From the NCBI GenBank assembly GCA_030280995.1, contig JASXTE010000011.1, forward strand, positions 7,633,501 to 7,697,500: a stretch of 64,000 nt of DNA, in the 5' to 3' direction. The translations under genes and the position numbers were made by a program. The stretch's first letter is position 1. Every line of letters begins with the position of its first letter. This DNA is from Hemileia vastatrix (lineage: Eukaryota > Basidiomycota > Pucciniomycetes > Pucciniales > Zaghouaniaceae). Shown one piece after another: positions 24,980 through 35,435 of this stretch. The notes beneath the pieces were generated by a model. The model saw only the letters and a program-made list of their open reading frames with translations, did no database searches and was not told the DNA's origin.

Positions 24980-25652
24980 TTAAGTTAGGAGGAAAAAGAT
25001 GTTTATTTTAAATAGAAGAGAAAAATGATGGAGGTCTATTGTGATTTTTGGAAGAGGATTTTCTTCTTGGAGATGGGTATTTGGAGTGAGAAGATCTGGG
25101 CCTTTTTTATGATCTAGGATAAGAAGAGTTGGGATGGCTGCTAGGGACATAAAGTGGAGAAGCTGAAAATTTATAAGGAATCGGAGAATGGATAATAAGA
25201 AAAGGCAAAGTTTCAAGATTATTATGGATAAATGTATATTTTTGCATGGCTCTTGGAGTATTTGGTGTTCTTGAAGGAAGAATATGTGGACTAGAGGCCA
25301 GTCTGTATTTAAGAGATGGAGCAGAAAAATAAGGTGTAGGAGGTCTAGGTCCCAGAGTTTCTGAATCTGATTGAAGGTTGAGATAGGTGGAGGGAGTAAA
25401 GGGAGTTGTATTGGTAGAAGTAGAAGGTTTTGGTGGTGGTGTATATGAATGAGAGTTACGGTTGGAAAAAGAGGAACATCTAGAAGCAGGAATAGAAAAA
25501 AGAGCCACATTTGAGGCCTGTAAATTTTCTATTCTTTTCATAGAAATTTGTGCAGGCTCTGTTGAAAGTGTGCCTTTTGGAGCTAAAAGTGAAGATACAT
25601 TTTTTATGGGTGAAGGCACAGTACTAGCAGGATTGGTCTGGTACAACATCAA
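24980..25652 (-). other. Ser/Pro-rich frame, possible Gag relic
   Basis: A 181-codon minus-strand frame (25652-25107) is rich in serine, proline and asparagine (SYTPPPKPSTSTNTTPF, PRPPTPYFSAPSLKYR). I do not recognise it. Low-complexity Ser/Pro segments of this sort occur in the N-terminal part of fungal Gypsy Gag proteins, and it lies next to repeats shared with 16.7 kb. It could equally be chance coding in biased sequence. Confidence 0.3.
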
Positions 25653-25764
25653 AGTTAGATGGTAAAATGGTGATAATAGTAGGATTTTGGATGAAAATAG
25701 ATGAAAATTGTGAGAAAAGGGATTTTGGAAAATCAGGTCTCAAGGTTAACTCTAGGAAGTTGGT

Positions 25765-26350
25765 AAATCAACAAATATTTGGTCCCCCAAGACCTTAAAC
25801 TTGGATTTCAATGTTGTTTGGACAATTTAACTAGAAAGCTCATCAATCTTTTTAATTTAACATTTTTCACCCAGGCTCTAAACTAGATATTCAATATTTT
25901 GAAAGAAATCAATCATTTTTGGTAAAATAGGATGCTAAACCTGGGATAGGATTGAACTCAATCTTTTGTGATGGGATTGTATTACAGTGGAACTTATAAT
26001 GATAAAAGTATGGTATAAATAAGGTGCATGATAAAGTCTGGATAAAGATGTCTAACTTCTGACAGATTTCTTAAAAATGGTTATGTTATGATGGTGTGTT
26101 TCATTTAAATTTGGCTGATGAAAGACATTTGAAGTTGTTTTCTAGTTGGTTTAAGTAGATTGACTGAAATCAGGTGTCTTGAAGGAATCTTGGAGCACCT
26201 TATGGCATTGACTGGATCATGAAACTCAGCTCAGTAGGCATGGAGCCTACTGTCTAATGCTATGTATCAGATAGAAGATTGGTTTAGGAGTTTGGAGGGA
26301 TTAAAACCTCATCCTCAGTGTATGGAATCATTAAAAATCAAATATGGGTT
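25765..26350. repeat. Copy of the 16.7-17.5 kb interspersed repeat
   Basis: GGTCCCCCAAGACCTTAAAC near 25781 and the following TCAGCTCAG, GGCATGGAGCCTACTGTC and GGAGGGATTAAAACC blocks parallel those at 16680-17470 in the same order, with considerable divergence. No coding potential was found. Confidence 0.5.
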
Positions 26351-26879
26351 AATCTTTCAGTGTGTTTTTTTAATTCAGAAAAATAAAAGGTTTTATAAAG
26401 GTGGATCATCCAGAAATCAAGTTTAAATAGCACCAAAAAGAATAAAAATATAGAACAGAAGAAGAATTAAAAAAGATAATTTCTTTGAGATTGTTCCACA
26501 TAATCATCAAATCTTTGCATCAGCAACCTTCTCCCCACTTAATCTTCTTGACTATTTGAAAGAGTATCTTGAAAAAATTTAAAAAACTTTCTCTTCATAT
26601 CATCAGTAATTTCAAGAAAAAGATATCTATGGAGTTTAGGATTATGGTTTACATAAACAGTTTTAACCTGGACAACCTCATCAGTGTTTCTAATTTCAAC
26701 AGCTTAAAAGAAGAAATGAAAAGAATGATTTATTAGGATTGTGGATGTGAAAATTAATTAATCAAAAAACTTTGGGAGCCTGGGAATAATGTTTGAGAAA
26801 AACTAAAAGGTTGAACTGGCTGGATAGGTGATGGATCCTTTGATGAGTGAAGAAGCTCAGGATCAGTATTTTTGGATGA

Positions 26880-27131
26880 TTAGGTTTTGTCTTTTATCCT
26901 TCTAAGGATGACTGGTATTTTCAATAATCTTTTCTTAGGAATGGTGGAACCAGTCAGGGAAGCAGGTCCTGTGTAGAAATTGGTAGTTGAAGGGATGACT
27001 TGTCTGATACATTTTACTTTCTTTAAGCTGCAGAGTTCCCAAGAAGTTTTTCCAGGTAGATCAGGGTTAGAAATTAGGCAGGTTACTTTGTATCTTTTGC
27101 AAATTTTACAGAAAATGACCAAGTCTTTCAT
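26880..27131 (-). other. Cysteine-rich short frame
   Basis: An 83-codon minus-strand frame contains CKICKRYKVTC and, 20 residues on, CSLKKVKC. Spaced cysteines with lysines resemble the binuclear zinc clusters found in some rust retroelement proteins and fungal regulators, but only five or six cysteines are present and the spacing is irregular. It ends in a basic segment (KKRLLKIPVILRRIK). It is probably a fragment of the same minus-strand element as 24980-25652. Function unknown. Confidence 0.35.
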
Positions 27132-27448
27132 GATGATGATTTAATTTGATGATTTAAGAAGATTAAGTTTAGAAATCTATTGGAGAAGACGGTTGTAGGA
27201 GGTGAAAATAAAATGAATATATGATCATTCAAATATTTACGTTTAATAAGTATGGGGACATTCTTAACATGAAGGAGAATATGGTATCTTAATTTTAGTA
27301 CAGCACCTAAAGTGTATGAAAATTACAGTAGGACATTCATTTGCTGATGTTAAGTGGTTACTGTCAGCCAGTAACTTATTTAATATAGTAAAACTGGTCT
27401 GATTAAATTTATTACTCAATTACTTAATTACTTAATTATTTAAATATT

Positions 27449-28750
27449 AGAAGGTGTCAGTTCTGGAAAATACACACTTAACTTAAGTGCGGATTTCAAA
27501 GGAAATCAGTACTTAAATTTTGCAAAAAAAGTCACCTATTTCAAAAATGGGTGTCAGTTATGACTTCAAATCAGCACTTATCCACATGTTGGCCACCTCA
27601 TCCCTTCCTTTCCCACCCCATCCCTGTCACATGAGACACACAGACCTTCATCCCCTCATCAATCCTTGACATACATTCCTCACTAAGATTTGAAACATTT
27701 TATTGCAAAATTTTAACCAGGCATGTTTTTTTCCTTCTTTTTTTATATTTTCAACCTTTTAACCTCTTTTCTCTTAATATACAAGTTTCATAATGCCTCC
27801 CAGAAAACCAAACACCTAAAAGGAAAATCAAAAAAATGCTACATCACAAAGGTCTTCCCATAATACAAGCCCTTCACTGGGGAAATCAAAGTCTGGACAG
27901 CTAGAAAAGGAAGATTATCTCATCATCATCAACTACCTCAAAATTAAATCAAATCATGATGCGTTTTTTGGATGTGAGAATTCCACCTTCATCAAAGTTC
28001 AATGGCTTCTTTTTAATGGTAAATGAAGTAAATTGAAAACAAAAAGGAGAATCAAAATCAATCCTAAGAAAATGAATGATGGGTTCAAAAGTTATCAATC
28101 CAAATACAAAACGGCTCAATTTACTTCCACTTCCACTGTATTTGGTATTAATGATGATGATTTGGAGATTGTAATTACTATTGTTTCCAAAAAGCTCAAT
28201 GTCATGTGTTCTTTCTATGAGGAAATGGATAATCTTTTTGGTTTTCAAGTTGATGTCATACCTTGGTTTATACACAATACTACTAAAGATATGCCCTCTG
28301 GATCCCAACAAGCAGATAATCCTCCCAAACACCTGAAACTCAAGGACATAAATCCCCTGCAGATTCTAACCATTGTTCACCTGAAGATGATCCTGACTAT
28401 CAAGCAGAACAATTATTTTGGAGTAGATCTGAGTCCTCAGAGCCCCAAAATTTACATGTATTTTTACTCTCTCTTTTTTCTTCAATTCTTAGCTAAATTT
28501 CTTATTCTTTCTTTTCTAGTCTCCTCCTACTCAAGCTCGAATTTCTAAAAAGAATAACAATTCCAGAAATAACAATCCTACTTTAGATGAACTTCCTGAA
28601 CCCTCTAGCTCAAACTCCAAACTAAAGTTTTGGGCTTCAACTTAAATGAACTTGAACCATCTTTTAAAATGTGGTAATACTTCAACCACCTCTTTATTCT
28701 ACCTTGATGATTATGTTGAGAAAAAAGATATAAGTAGGATTCTATCACTA
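27449..28750 (+). mobile_element. Harbinger copy 1, 5' half, truncated by an LTR
   Basis: It begins AGAAGGTGTCAGTTCTGG, matching the terminal repeat AGGGGGTGTCAGTTCTGG of the complete element at 30222. Sub-terminal AAGTGCGGATTTC is shared too. An accessory-gene relic (27792-28740) follows: MPPRK with an early TAA, DYLIIINYLKIKSN, INPKKMNDGFKSYQSKYK, DDDLEI, NVMCSFYEEMDNLFG. It stops at 28750 where an LTR begins. No transposase part remains here. Confidence 0.8.
27792..28740 (+). pseudogene. Harbinger copy 1 accessory protein relic
   Basis: This is a degenerate copy of the gene at 30593-31910. It shows the same start (MPPR), the KxEDYLIIINYLKIKSN block, the INPKKMN/FKSYQSKYK block and EEMDNLFGFQVDV. 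A TAA lies ten codons in, a further stop follows near 28028, and later parts are frameshifted. The intron boundaries of the intact copy can still be recognised (pyrimidine-rich stretch then TTTTCTAG near 28520). Confidence 0.75.
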
Positions 28751-30014
28751 TGTCAGCCAGGCTATCTCAGCAGCCCAGTAATTTATATATTAAATTACTG
28801 AAATCATGTAAGGGAATAACATTATGTATTATGTAGCTACAATAAATTATTTTATTAAAAAATAAAATTATAAATATTTTATGAATAAGTAAAATAATTA
28901 CTATATTTAATTTTATTATTAAATAAATTTTTATTACATAAACAAATATTATACTCTATAAAACATGGCACATTTCTATGTATTTAATATTTCTGAAAAA
29001 TTAATAAATAAATTATTATATTATAAGCTTAATAATATTTAACTTATAATGTAATTACAAATAAATTAATATAATTTATATGTTAAATCCAACTCATCAT
29101 ATATTATTACCCATAAATATTGGGTGCTTTCTTGACCCTTAATTGTGTCAGTAAAATTACTAAATAACTTAAAACACATATTTAATATAATAATATTAAC
29201 TTCTCACTTAAAATTAGTTACAATTAAATTAATTATTTGTTTCAATTAAATTAGTTATTAAATTACTATGATAGTTAAAATAACTAATTAAATTCACTTG
29301 ATAACTGAATTAAATTGCTTCCATAAATTTTGGCATGAAAATAATTTTATTTGTCTTAATTAAACCCTTTTCATCCTATTATAATATTTGTTTAGAATAT
29401 TTTTTCTCATAGCTCTCATGGTCATACTCATTTAGTTACTCATTATATTAAATACTTGTTTGGGACTTTATGGTGGAAAAATTATTCACTTCTTCACGGA
29501 TTTTATTTTTTTTTTCAATTTTTCCCTCAATTCGTATGTTTTAATTAATTTCTTTTGTTCCACATTATTATTACTTTTGTATATACAATTGAGGCTCTTC
29601 AGAGGTATCCTTGCCTATAAAAAGACCTTGGGATTTCCCTTTAGCAGGTATCACTTACATTACACACATTTTAAATCTCACAATACATTATTATTATTTT
29701 TTTATTAGTATCACAAATCTAGTATAAATAATCAGTAAATAATCTAAGGTTGCTTTAAGTTTATTAATAATAATATTTTCTAGCTGATCAGAGAAATCTC
29801 TACTTACTTAATTAAATAGTTATCAATAAATCAGTCATTACTGTTGTGTCATTACTCATAAACTGTTCTTGCATCACTCTCATTTTGTTTTAATTATTTT
29901 ATAAATTTTTTTATTTCATTTTTCTTTTCCTATTGTTTCTCTCTCTTTATTTCTCCCTTCTTCTCCATTCTATTTCATCTTGTTTTCATCCTTCTTCTAG
30001 ACTACCCGCCGACA
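28751..30014 (+). repeat. 5' LTR of chromovirus E4
   Basis: It starts TGTCAGCCAGGCTATCTC, similar to the E2 LTR start, and ends CCGACA at 30014, followed by ATTGAGGACTTTTCC. That tail corresponds to the primer-site sequences after the other 5' LTRs. The LTR is about 1.26 kb and AT-rich. It interrupts Harbinger copy 1 within its second intron region. The matching 3' LTR was not found in the window. Confidence 0.75.
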
Positions 30015-30221
30015 ATTGAGGACTTTTCCAACCGACAACGTCCTTTTTTGATGAATGTCATAACACACAGACCACCTAGCGCAAAACAGAAAATTTTTGC
30101 CATAACTGTGTTTTGAACTTGGGTTCAATCTTTTTGCATTATAATATATTAAATTATGTATATTATAAAGTGATTTCTCAATCACCATAGTAAGTAAACC
30201 TTTTCACCTCTCAAATATATT
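30015..30221 (+). other. E4 leader, first part, with putative primer binding site
   Basis: The putative primer site (TGAGGACTTTTCC from about 30017) follows the LTR. The leader is then interrupted by Harbinger copy 2, whose flanking ATT is duplicated at 30219-30221 and 33982-33984. It resumes at 33985. Confidence 0.6.
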
Positions 30222-30592
30222 AGGGGGTGTCAGTTCTGGCAAATCCGCACTTAAATTAAGTGCGGATTTCAAACCAAATCAGCACTTACAAATCAGCACT
30301 TAAATTTTGCAAAAAAGTCACTTATTTCAAAAAAGGGTGTCAGTTATGACCTCAAATCAGCACTTTTTTCCCGTTTTTTTTCACAACCACATTTTGGCCA
30401 CAAAACATCCCTTCCTTTCTTACCCCATCCCTGTCACATGTGACACACTGACCTTCCTCGCTACCTACCCATCAATCCTCGGCACACACCCCTTCCTGAC
30501 ATTTTCAATATTTTGACCAGGCATGTTTACATTCTTTTTTACTTATTTCTTCTACTTTTTAATCTTTTTTCTTGTTATGTGCCAGTTTCATA

Positions 30593-31910
30593 ATGCCTCC
30601 CAGACATTCCAAATCTCAAAAGGTAACTCAAAAATCTGCTTCGTCACAAAAGTCTCCTCGTAAAGCAAGCCCTACACCTGAAAAATCAAAGGCAAGTTCA
30701 GGTCAGCTTAAAAAGGATGATTATCTCATCATAATCAACTTCCTTAAAATAAAATCAAATTTTGAAGCATGTTTTGGATGTGAAAAGTCCACTCGTATTG
30801 GACGTCCACCTTCTTCAAAGGTTAATGGCTACTTGTTGATGGCCAATGAAGTAAGGAAGAAAACAAGGGGGAGAATCGATATCAATCCTAAACAAATGAA
30901 GGAGAGATTTAAGAGTTACCATTCAAAATATAAAAAGACTCATCATGCTGTAAATGAAACTGGCTTTGGTATTGACAATGATGATTTGGAGATTGGAATT
31001 ACTACTGTTTCCGAAAAGCTCAATGTCATGTGTCCTTTCTATGAGGAAATGGATAATCTTTTTGGCACCCGAGTTGATGTAAACCCTTGGTTTCTACACG
31101 ATACTACTAAGCATATACCCTCTGGATCCAAACCTTCCTATAATCCTCCCAACACACCTTTACTTGAAGAAGATCAATCCCCTCCACCTTCTAACCATAG
31201 TTCAGCTGAAGATGATCCCAACTATCAAGCAGAACAATTATATTGCAGAAGATCTGAATCCTCAGAGGCCCAAAATTTAAATGTATGTTTACTTTTTGTT
31301 TTTTCTTCAATTCTTCTCTGAATTTCTCTTTCTTTCTAGTCTCCTCCTACTCAAACTCAATCTCCATTAAATAATCTCAATTCTGGAAATGTGAATACCT
31401 CTTTAGAAGCTGCTTTAGAAGAACTTCCTGAAGCCTCTTGTTCAAACTCCAAACTAAAGCGTCGAGCCTCAACTTCAATGAACTTGAACCATCTATTAAA
31501 ACGTGGTAATACTTCAACAAGCTCATTTGGCTCCCTTGAGGATTATTTTGAAAAAAAAGATATAAGTAAGTTTTGTTTACTATATATCTTAATCATTAAC
31601 TCATTTATTTATTTATTTCAATTTAATTTTCTCAGCGAAATCAACTATTGCAAATAATGCCCTTGACTTTGAGAAGATGAAGTTTGATCATATGCTAAGG
31701 AAAGATCAGCAAGCCTTAGATTTGGAAGAAAAAAAATTTGAGGTAGAGCAGATGGAAAGAGTAAATGACCGTCAATTTCAAAGAGAAATGGCTACTTGTG
31801 AATTGGAAAAACAAGAGAGTTTTAAAAAAAAAGATTTCATTATGGAATGTGTTAAAAATGGCCAATCTTATGAGGACATTAAAAAATTACTTGACCTTTT
31901 CAATTTATAA
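30593..31910 (+). CDS. Harbinger accessory DNA-binding-like protein, three exons, apparently intact
   Basis: The model uses exons 30593-31282, 31340-31565 and 31636-31910, with GTATGT/TTCTAG and GTAAGT/CTCAG introns and consistent phases, giving 396 residues. The N-terminus is basic and Ser/Lys-rich. Residues about 45-190 hold a conserved block (DDYLIIINFLKIKSNFEAC, GRPPSSKVNGYLLMANEV, INPKQMKERFKSYHSKYKK, MCPFYEEMDNLFGTRVDV) that looks like the Myb/SANT-like or NAM-associated proteins which accompany Harbinger transposases. The C-terminus is a charged coiled coil (MLRKDQQALDLEEKKFEVEQ). In Harbinger systems the accessory protein binds the ends and helps import the transposase. Its intactness inside a transposase-dead element is notable. 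Confidence 0.75.
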
Positions 31911-32061
31911 ATTGTTTTTCTAGTTAATTTAATTTTGGTAATATTTTCTTATATGCTGACTTATAAAAGGAAAAGAATATAGTACGTTATTTTTGACAAA
32001 AATTTGAATGTATAATAAAAATTTTCTATCTTTACTTTCTAGTCAATAAGTTTGCTTATCT

Positions 32062-32240
32062 AAATTTTTCTAAGTCATCAATTTCACATGTCAGATTTAA
32101 AAAATTGGCAATGCCCTCCCCTGCATTTTATTGAAACAAGGGGTGGGTACCACCAAATTTTTCTAAGTCATCAATTTCACATGTCAGATTTAAAAAATTG
32201 GCAATACCCTCCCCTGCATTTTATTGAAGTAAAGGGTGAA
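32062..32240. repeat. Direct repeat, about 93-bp period, two copies
   Basis: AAATTTTTCTAAGTCATC starts at 32062 and again at 32155, each followed by CACATGTCAGATTT and CCCTCCCCTGCATTTTATTG. It lies just after the accessory gene in Harbinger copy 2. No coding potential. Confidence 0.8.
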
Positions 32241-32695
32241 AGTCATCAAAATTTAATATAATTACATAAATTAATTAATATATAAATAAGATATGTCAAG
32301 TATACTACTTTTAAAGTAATGACAATTCCTTAAGCCAAAATGCAGATCAAGTCTAGAAACTAGGTTTGGGACTTTCCACAGGTATAGGCTAGAGGAACCC
32401 CATGAAACAAATTAATGTTATCATGATTACCATTTATACAACACAAGGTCGTGGGCCCATTACTTTAATTTCATAAATTGAAATATCATATTTATTTATT
32501 AAAAATTTATGGAAGAATATTAAATATTTGGTTATTTTTTTGTATATATTACTTGATTGAGTTACTAAGAGGGGCAATAATGCTCTAACAACATGCTCGC
32601 TGCATTAGAACTCAATCATGTAATAATACAAAAAATTTTAAAGAATTTTCTTTGATGGAAAAACAATAATTTTACATTTTCAGCTAATATTTTAT
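32241..32695. other. Harbinger copy 2 interior, no gene
   Basis: Non-coding AT-rich interior. Near 32552-32617 the arms TTGATTGAGTT and AACTCAATCAT flank about 45 bp and could form a hairpin. It lacks tRNA signals such as a GGTTCGA box, so I do not call an RNA gene. Confidence 0.5.
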
Positions 32696-32696
32696 G

Positions 32697-33062
32697 GAAG
32701 TGAACTCTGTTCTTTGCCCGAAGAACAGAGTTCATCCTCCTATTTTCACACTCTGTTTAAAAAGAATAAAATGACTTACCTGGAGAGATGAGTTGAGAAA
32801 AAAGAAATATAAGTGAATGGAAGTGAACTCTGTTCTTCGCCCGAAGAACAGAGTTCATCCTCCTATTTTCACACTCTGTTTAAAAAGAATAAAATGACTT
32901 ACCTGGAGAGATGAGTTGAGAAAAAAGAAATATAAGTGAATGGAAGTGAACTCTGTTCTTCGCCCGAAGAACAGAGTTCATCCTCCTATTTTCACACTCT
33001 GTTTAAAAAGAATAAAATGACTTACCTGGAGAGATGAGTTGAGAAAAAAGAAATATAAGTGA
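32697..33062. repeat. Three 123-bp tandem repeats with a near-perfect palindrome
   Basis: Units start at about 32697, 32820 and 32943. Each begins with GAACTCTGTTCTTCG, CC, then its exact reverse complement (first unit with one mismatch), making 15-bp arms. On the minus strand each unit also has a pyrimidine tract ending CTCTCCAG, then GTAAGTC, then TTTTTAAACAG, which resemble splice acceptor, donor and acceptor signals. The array occupies the place where the transposase nuclease domain would be expected. Confidence 0.88.
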
Positions 33063-33166
33063 AATTGATTGAGTGATGTAGGAAGAGAGGAGAAAACAGA
33101 TATGAGTGAAGAAAAAAAAGAGAGTGACTGAAAAAATATGCGTTTGCTGAAAATATGCGATTTCAT

Positions 33167-33673
33167 TTTTGTTGGCCAGGTGAGAAGTTGAGATTCCAAG
33201 GAGTTGATGGCAGTGATACATCGTTTGGTATAAGTGTTAACTGAACCATACCCTAAATCAAAGACATTTTCTAAACGTTTCAAAGCGGCTCCATTACCAT
33301 TTGAACCCAAACGACATAGTGTGATGGCCAATTGAATTGAAGGATGTCGTTGTTCTTTTTGAGAATTATTGTGAAATATGGGATGATCCTGAATAAGCTC
33401 AAGCAATTTAAGGAAACATTCCTGAGAAGTCCTGAACAGCTGTCTAAAACTGGGTGTAGATAGGTTAAGAAGTGTTTGGATGGTGTACTTGGGGGTATGA
33501 AGTACTTGAGGCTTTCTGGGAAGAAGGTAACGTTTCGTGGCCATTTTTGATAAAAAGACAAAATCTTCTTCTAGATCAGAATCAGAATCGCAATCAGAGT
33601 CCAAGAGCAGTTCAAGAGCCATGAAAGTCATTGCTTTATGTAATTTATCACGATTTGAAAGTGAGGAAGGCAT
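33167..33673 (-). pseudogene. PIF/Harbinger transposase, N-terminal part only
   Basis: Starting at ATG 33673-33671, about 169 codons show the helix-turn-helix region of Harbinger transposases: FRQLFRTSQECFLKLLELIQ, HPIFHN, QLAITLCRLGSNGNGAAL, FDLGYGSVNTYTKRC, SLESQLLTWP. In the family the DDE nuclease domain follows after WP. Here the reading runs into low-complexity sequence and the 123-bp repeats, so all catalytic residues are missing. A partial copy of the same region lies at 52790-53043. Confidence 0.88.
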
Positions 33674-33984
33674 AACTCTTATATGATATGATATGAAGAT
33701 GTAAGTGATGTACGATGTTTTGAGTTATGAAGTGTTATTCTGTGGAGTGCTGCGTATGAATGGGATGATGCTGACAAATCAGTGAAATGGGACTTGATGG
33801 TGAAATCAGCACTTTTGGTTGAGAAAGTGCGGATTTGAGTGAAATAAGTGACTTATTTCATTTTGAAATCCACCAGTATTGGGGCTAGTGTCTTTTGGAA
33901 ATCTGCACTTATTTAAGTGCGGATTTGGTCAAATTTAAGTGCGGATTTGTAAGTGCGGATTTGCCAGAACTGACACCCCCTATT

Positions 33985-34481
33985 ATTAAATTTTTATTGC
34001 AATAACAGTGTTTTTGGCTTAATTTCTGAATCACTGAGTGTAAGTGATCATTATTTTTTAAAATTTTTTTTCCTAGTTGACCATAATAGAGTTATCCTTG
34101 TAGTCCTAGAGGATCATTAAAAAAATTTTAAATAAATTATTAAATTAATTTTATTGAAATTTTTTTTTTGATTTATTGGTTGACCATAATAGTACTCAGT
34201 ACTTAGTCCCAATATTACCAAGATATATTTTTGGTATTATTTATTTTGGTTGACTTATTAAACCTTTTTGGTTGGTACCTTAATCATTATTGTTATTTCT
34301 CAATAATATCATTTGTAATTATATATTTTTTGTATTACATTTTTATTGTTAATTAGTTAATTTTTTGAATAAAATTTAAAATTTTTCTTTAAGAAATAAT
34401 TTGATTATTTTTCAATTGAAAATTTAAATTTAAATCATTAAAACCATTTGATTTTTTGTTCACAGTTTTATTTCCAGTAGT
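33985..34481 (+). other. E4 leader, second part
   Basis: AT-rich leader continued after Harbinger copy 2. No coding frame or structured motif could be supported apart from T-rich runs. Confidence 0.45.
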
Positions 34482-35433
34482 TTGGAAAACAATATTGTTT
34501 TTAGCCAACAAAAAAAAATAAGAAGTGATCATAGAGCTATCTCAGATAAAAATATTCATCTGAATAGAGCTTTGAGTGAGTTAAAACCACTTATTGAAGA
34601 GAATTATTCATTGAAAAGTGAAATTAAGTCTCTAAATAATGAGTTAAAAAAGCTGAAAAATGATTTCCAAGCTCTGAGTACCAAATACACAGTTTTTGAG
34701 GGCAGAAATGTTTTATCCCTTGCAAAAATAAATGACCAAATGTCTGAAATTCCAAGGATAAGAAATTCTTTGTCTTACCTACAGGAAAAATTCTCAGCCT
34801 TAGCTGTCAATCATTATGCTGTACATGAATATGCTGCCCATAAGTTGCATAAAAATAAAGGAAAGGGGCCTGAAAAAAGCAGCTCTTTTCTTCCTCATAC
34901 TTCAACCATCTAACAAACTGACAATGAGTCTGTAAAATCTTTTTCTACTAGCGGAAAATCTTTTAATGGTCATGAACCAGCTGTTTCTGTAAATAATGAA
35001 ATTTCTGAACACCTGGCTAAACTTCAAGAATTATTAATCTTAAATAATTCAAATCAAAAGATGGACCATCCCGGTAGCCAGAAAAATTGGCCCAAACTGG
35101 ATCAATATCACACTTTTGATGGTGACTCTTCATCTGACTGGCAACACTTTCTTCAGAGAATTGATAATCTGAAAAACTCTTATAAATTTCCTGATGAAGA
35201 AATTGTGTCTAAATTAATTTCTTTATGTTCCAAATTAGCTTTAATGTGGTATGAATCTTTCTTACTGGACAATCAACATTATACTTGGATAGAGTGGAAA
35301 ACCTTGATTGAAAATCAATTTGGTGATTTAAAATTCAGGCTTTCCCAGAAGAGATTATATGAAAGTGCTAAATGTGCATCCTCCTCTCCTGAAAAACCTA
35401 TTGTTTTCCTTATGAAAATTACAAAAATTCTTT
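34482..35433 (+). pseudogene. gag: E4 Gag: coiled coil and capsid start, truncated
   Basis: The frame 34482-34913 encodes a heptad-rich segment (NRALSELKPLIEENYSLKSE, LNNELKKLKNDFQ) like the coiled coil before the capsid in the intact gag at 44371. After a stop at 34911-34913, the capsid follows in 35061-35433: SQKNWPKLDQYHTFDGD, SDWQHFLQRIDNLKNSYK, WIEWKTLIENQFGD, EKPIVFLM. It breaks off at about 35433 where the satellite array begins. Everything downstream of the capsid is absent from the window. Confidence 0.85.
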
Positions 35434-35435
35434 GA

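Larger units (their letters stand above)
30222..33981. mobile_element. Harbinger copy 2, both terminal repeats present
   Basis: The ends are AGGGGGTGTCAGTTCTGG and its exact reverse complement at 33964-33981. Inside both ends, motifs AAGTGCGGATTT recur in direct and inverted order. ATT flanks both sides as a possible 3-bp target duplication; the usual Harbinger target is TWA, so the boundary may be off by a base. It carries an accessory gene on the plus strand and a truncated PIF/Harbinger transposase converging from the right end on the minus strand. Without the nuclease domain it should be non-autonomous. Confidence 0.88.

Noticed and set aside
32550..32620. Possible tRNA or small structured RNA
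   Set aside because: The arms pair over about 10 bp but there is no T-arm consensus, anticodon arm or CCA-end context.
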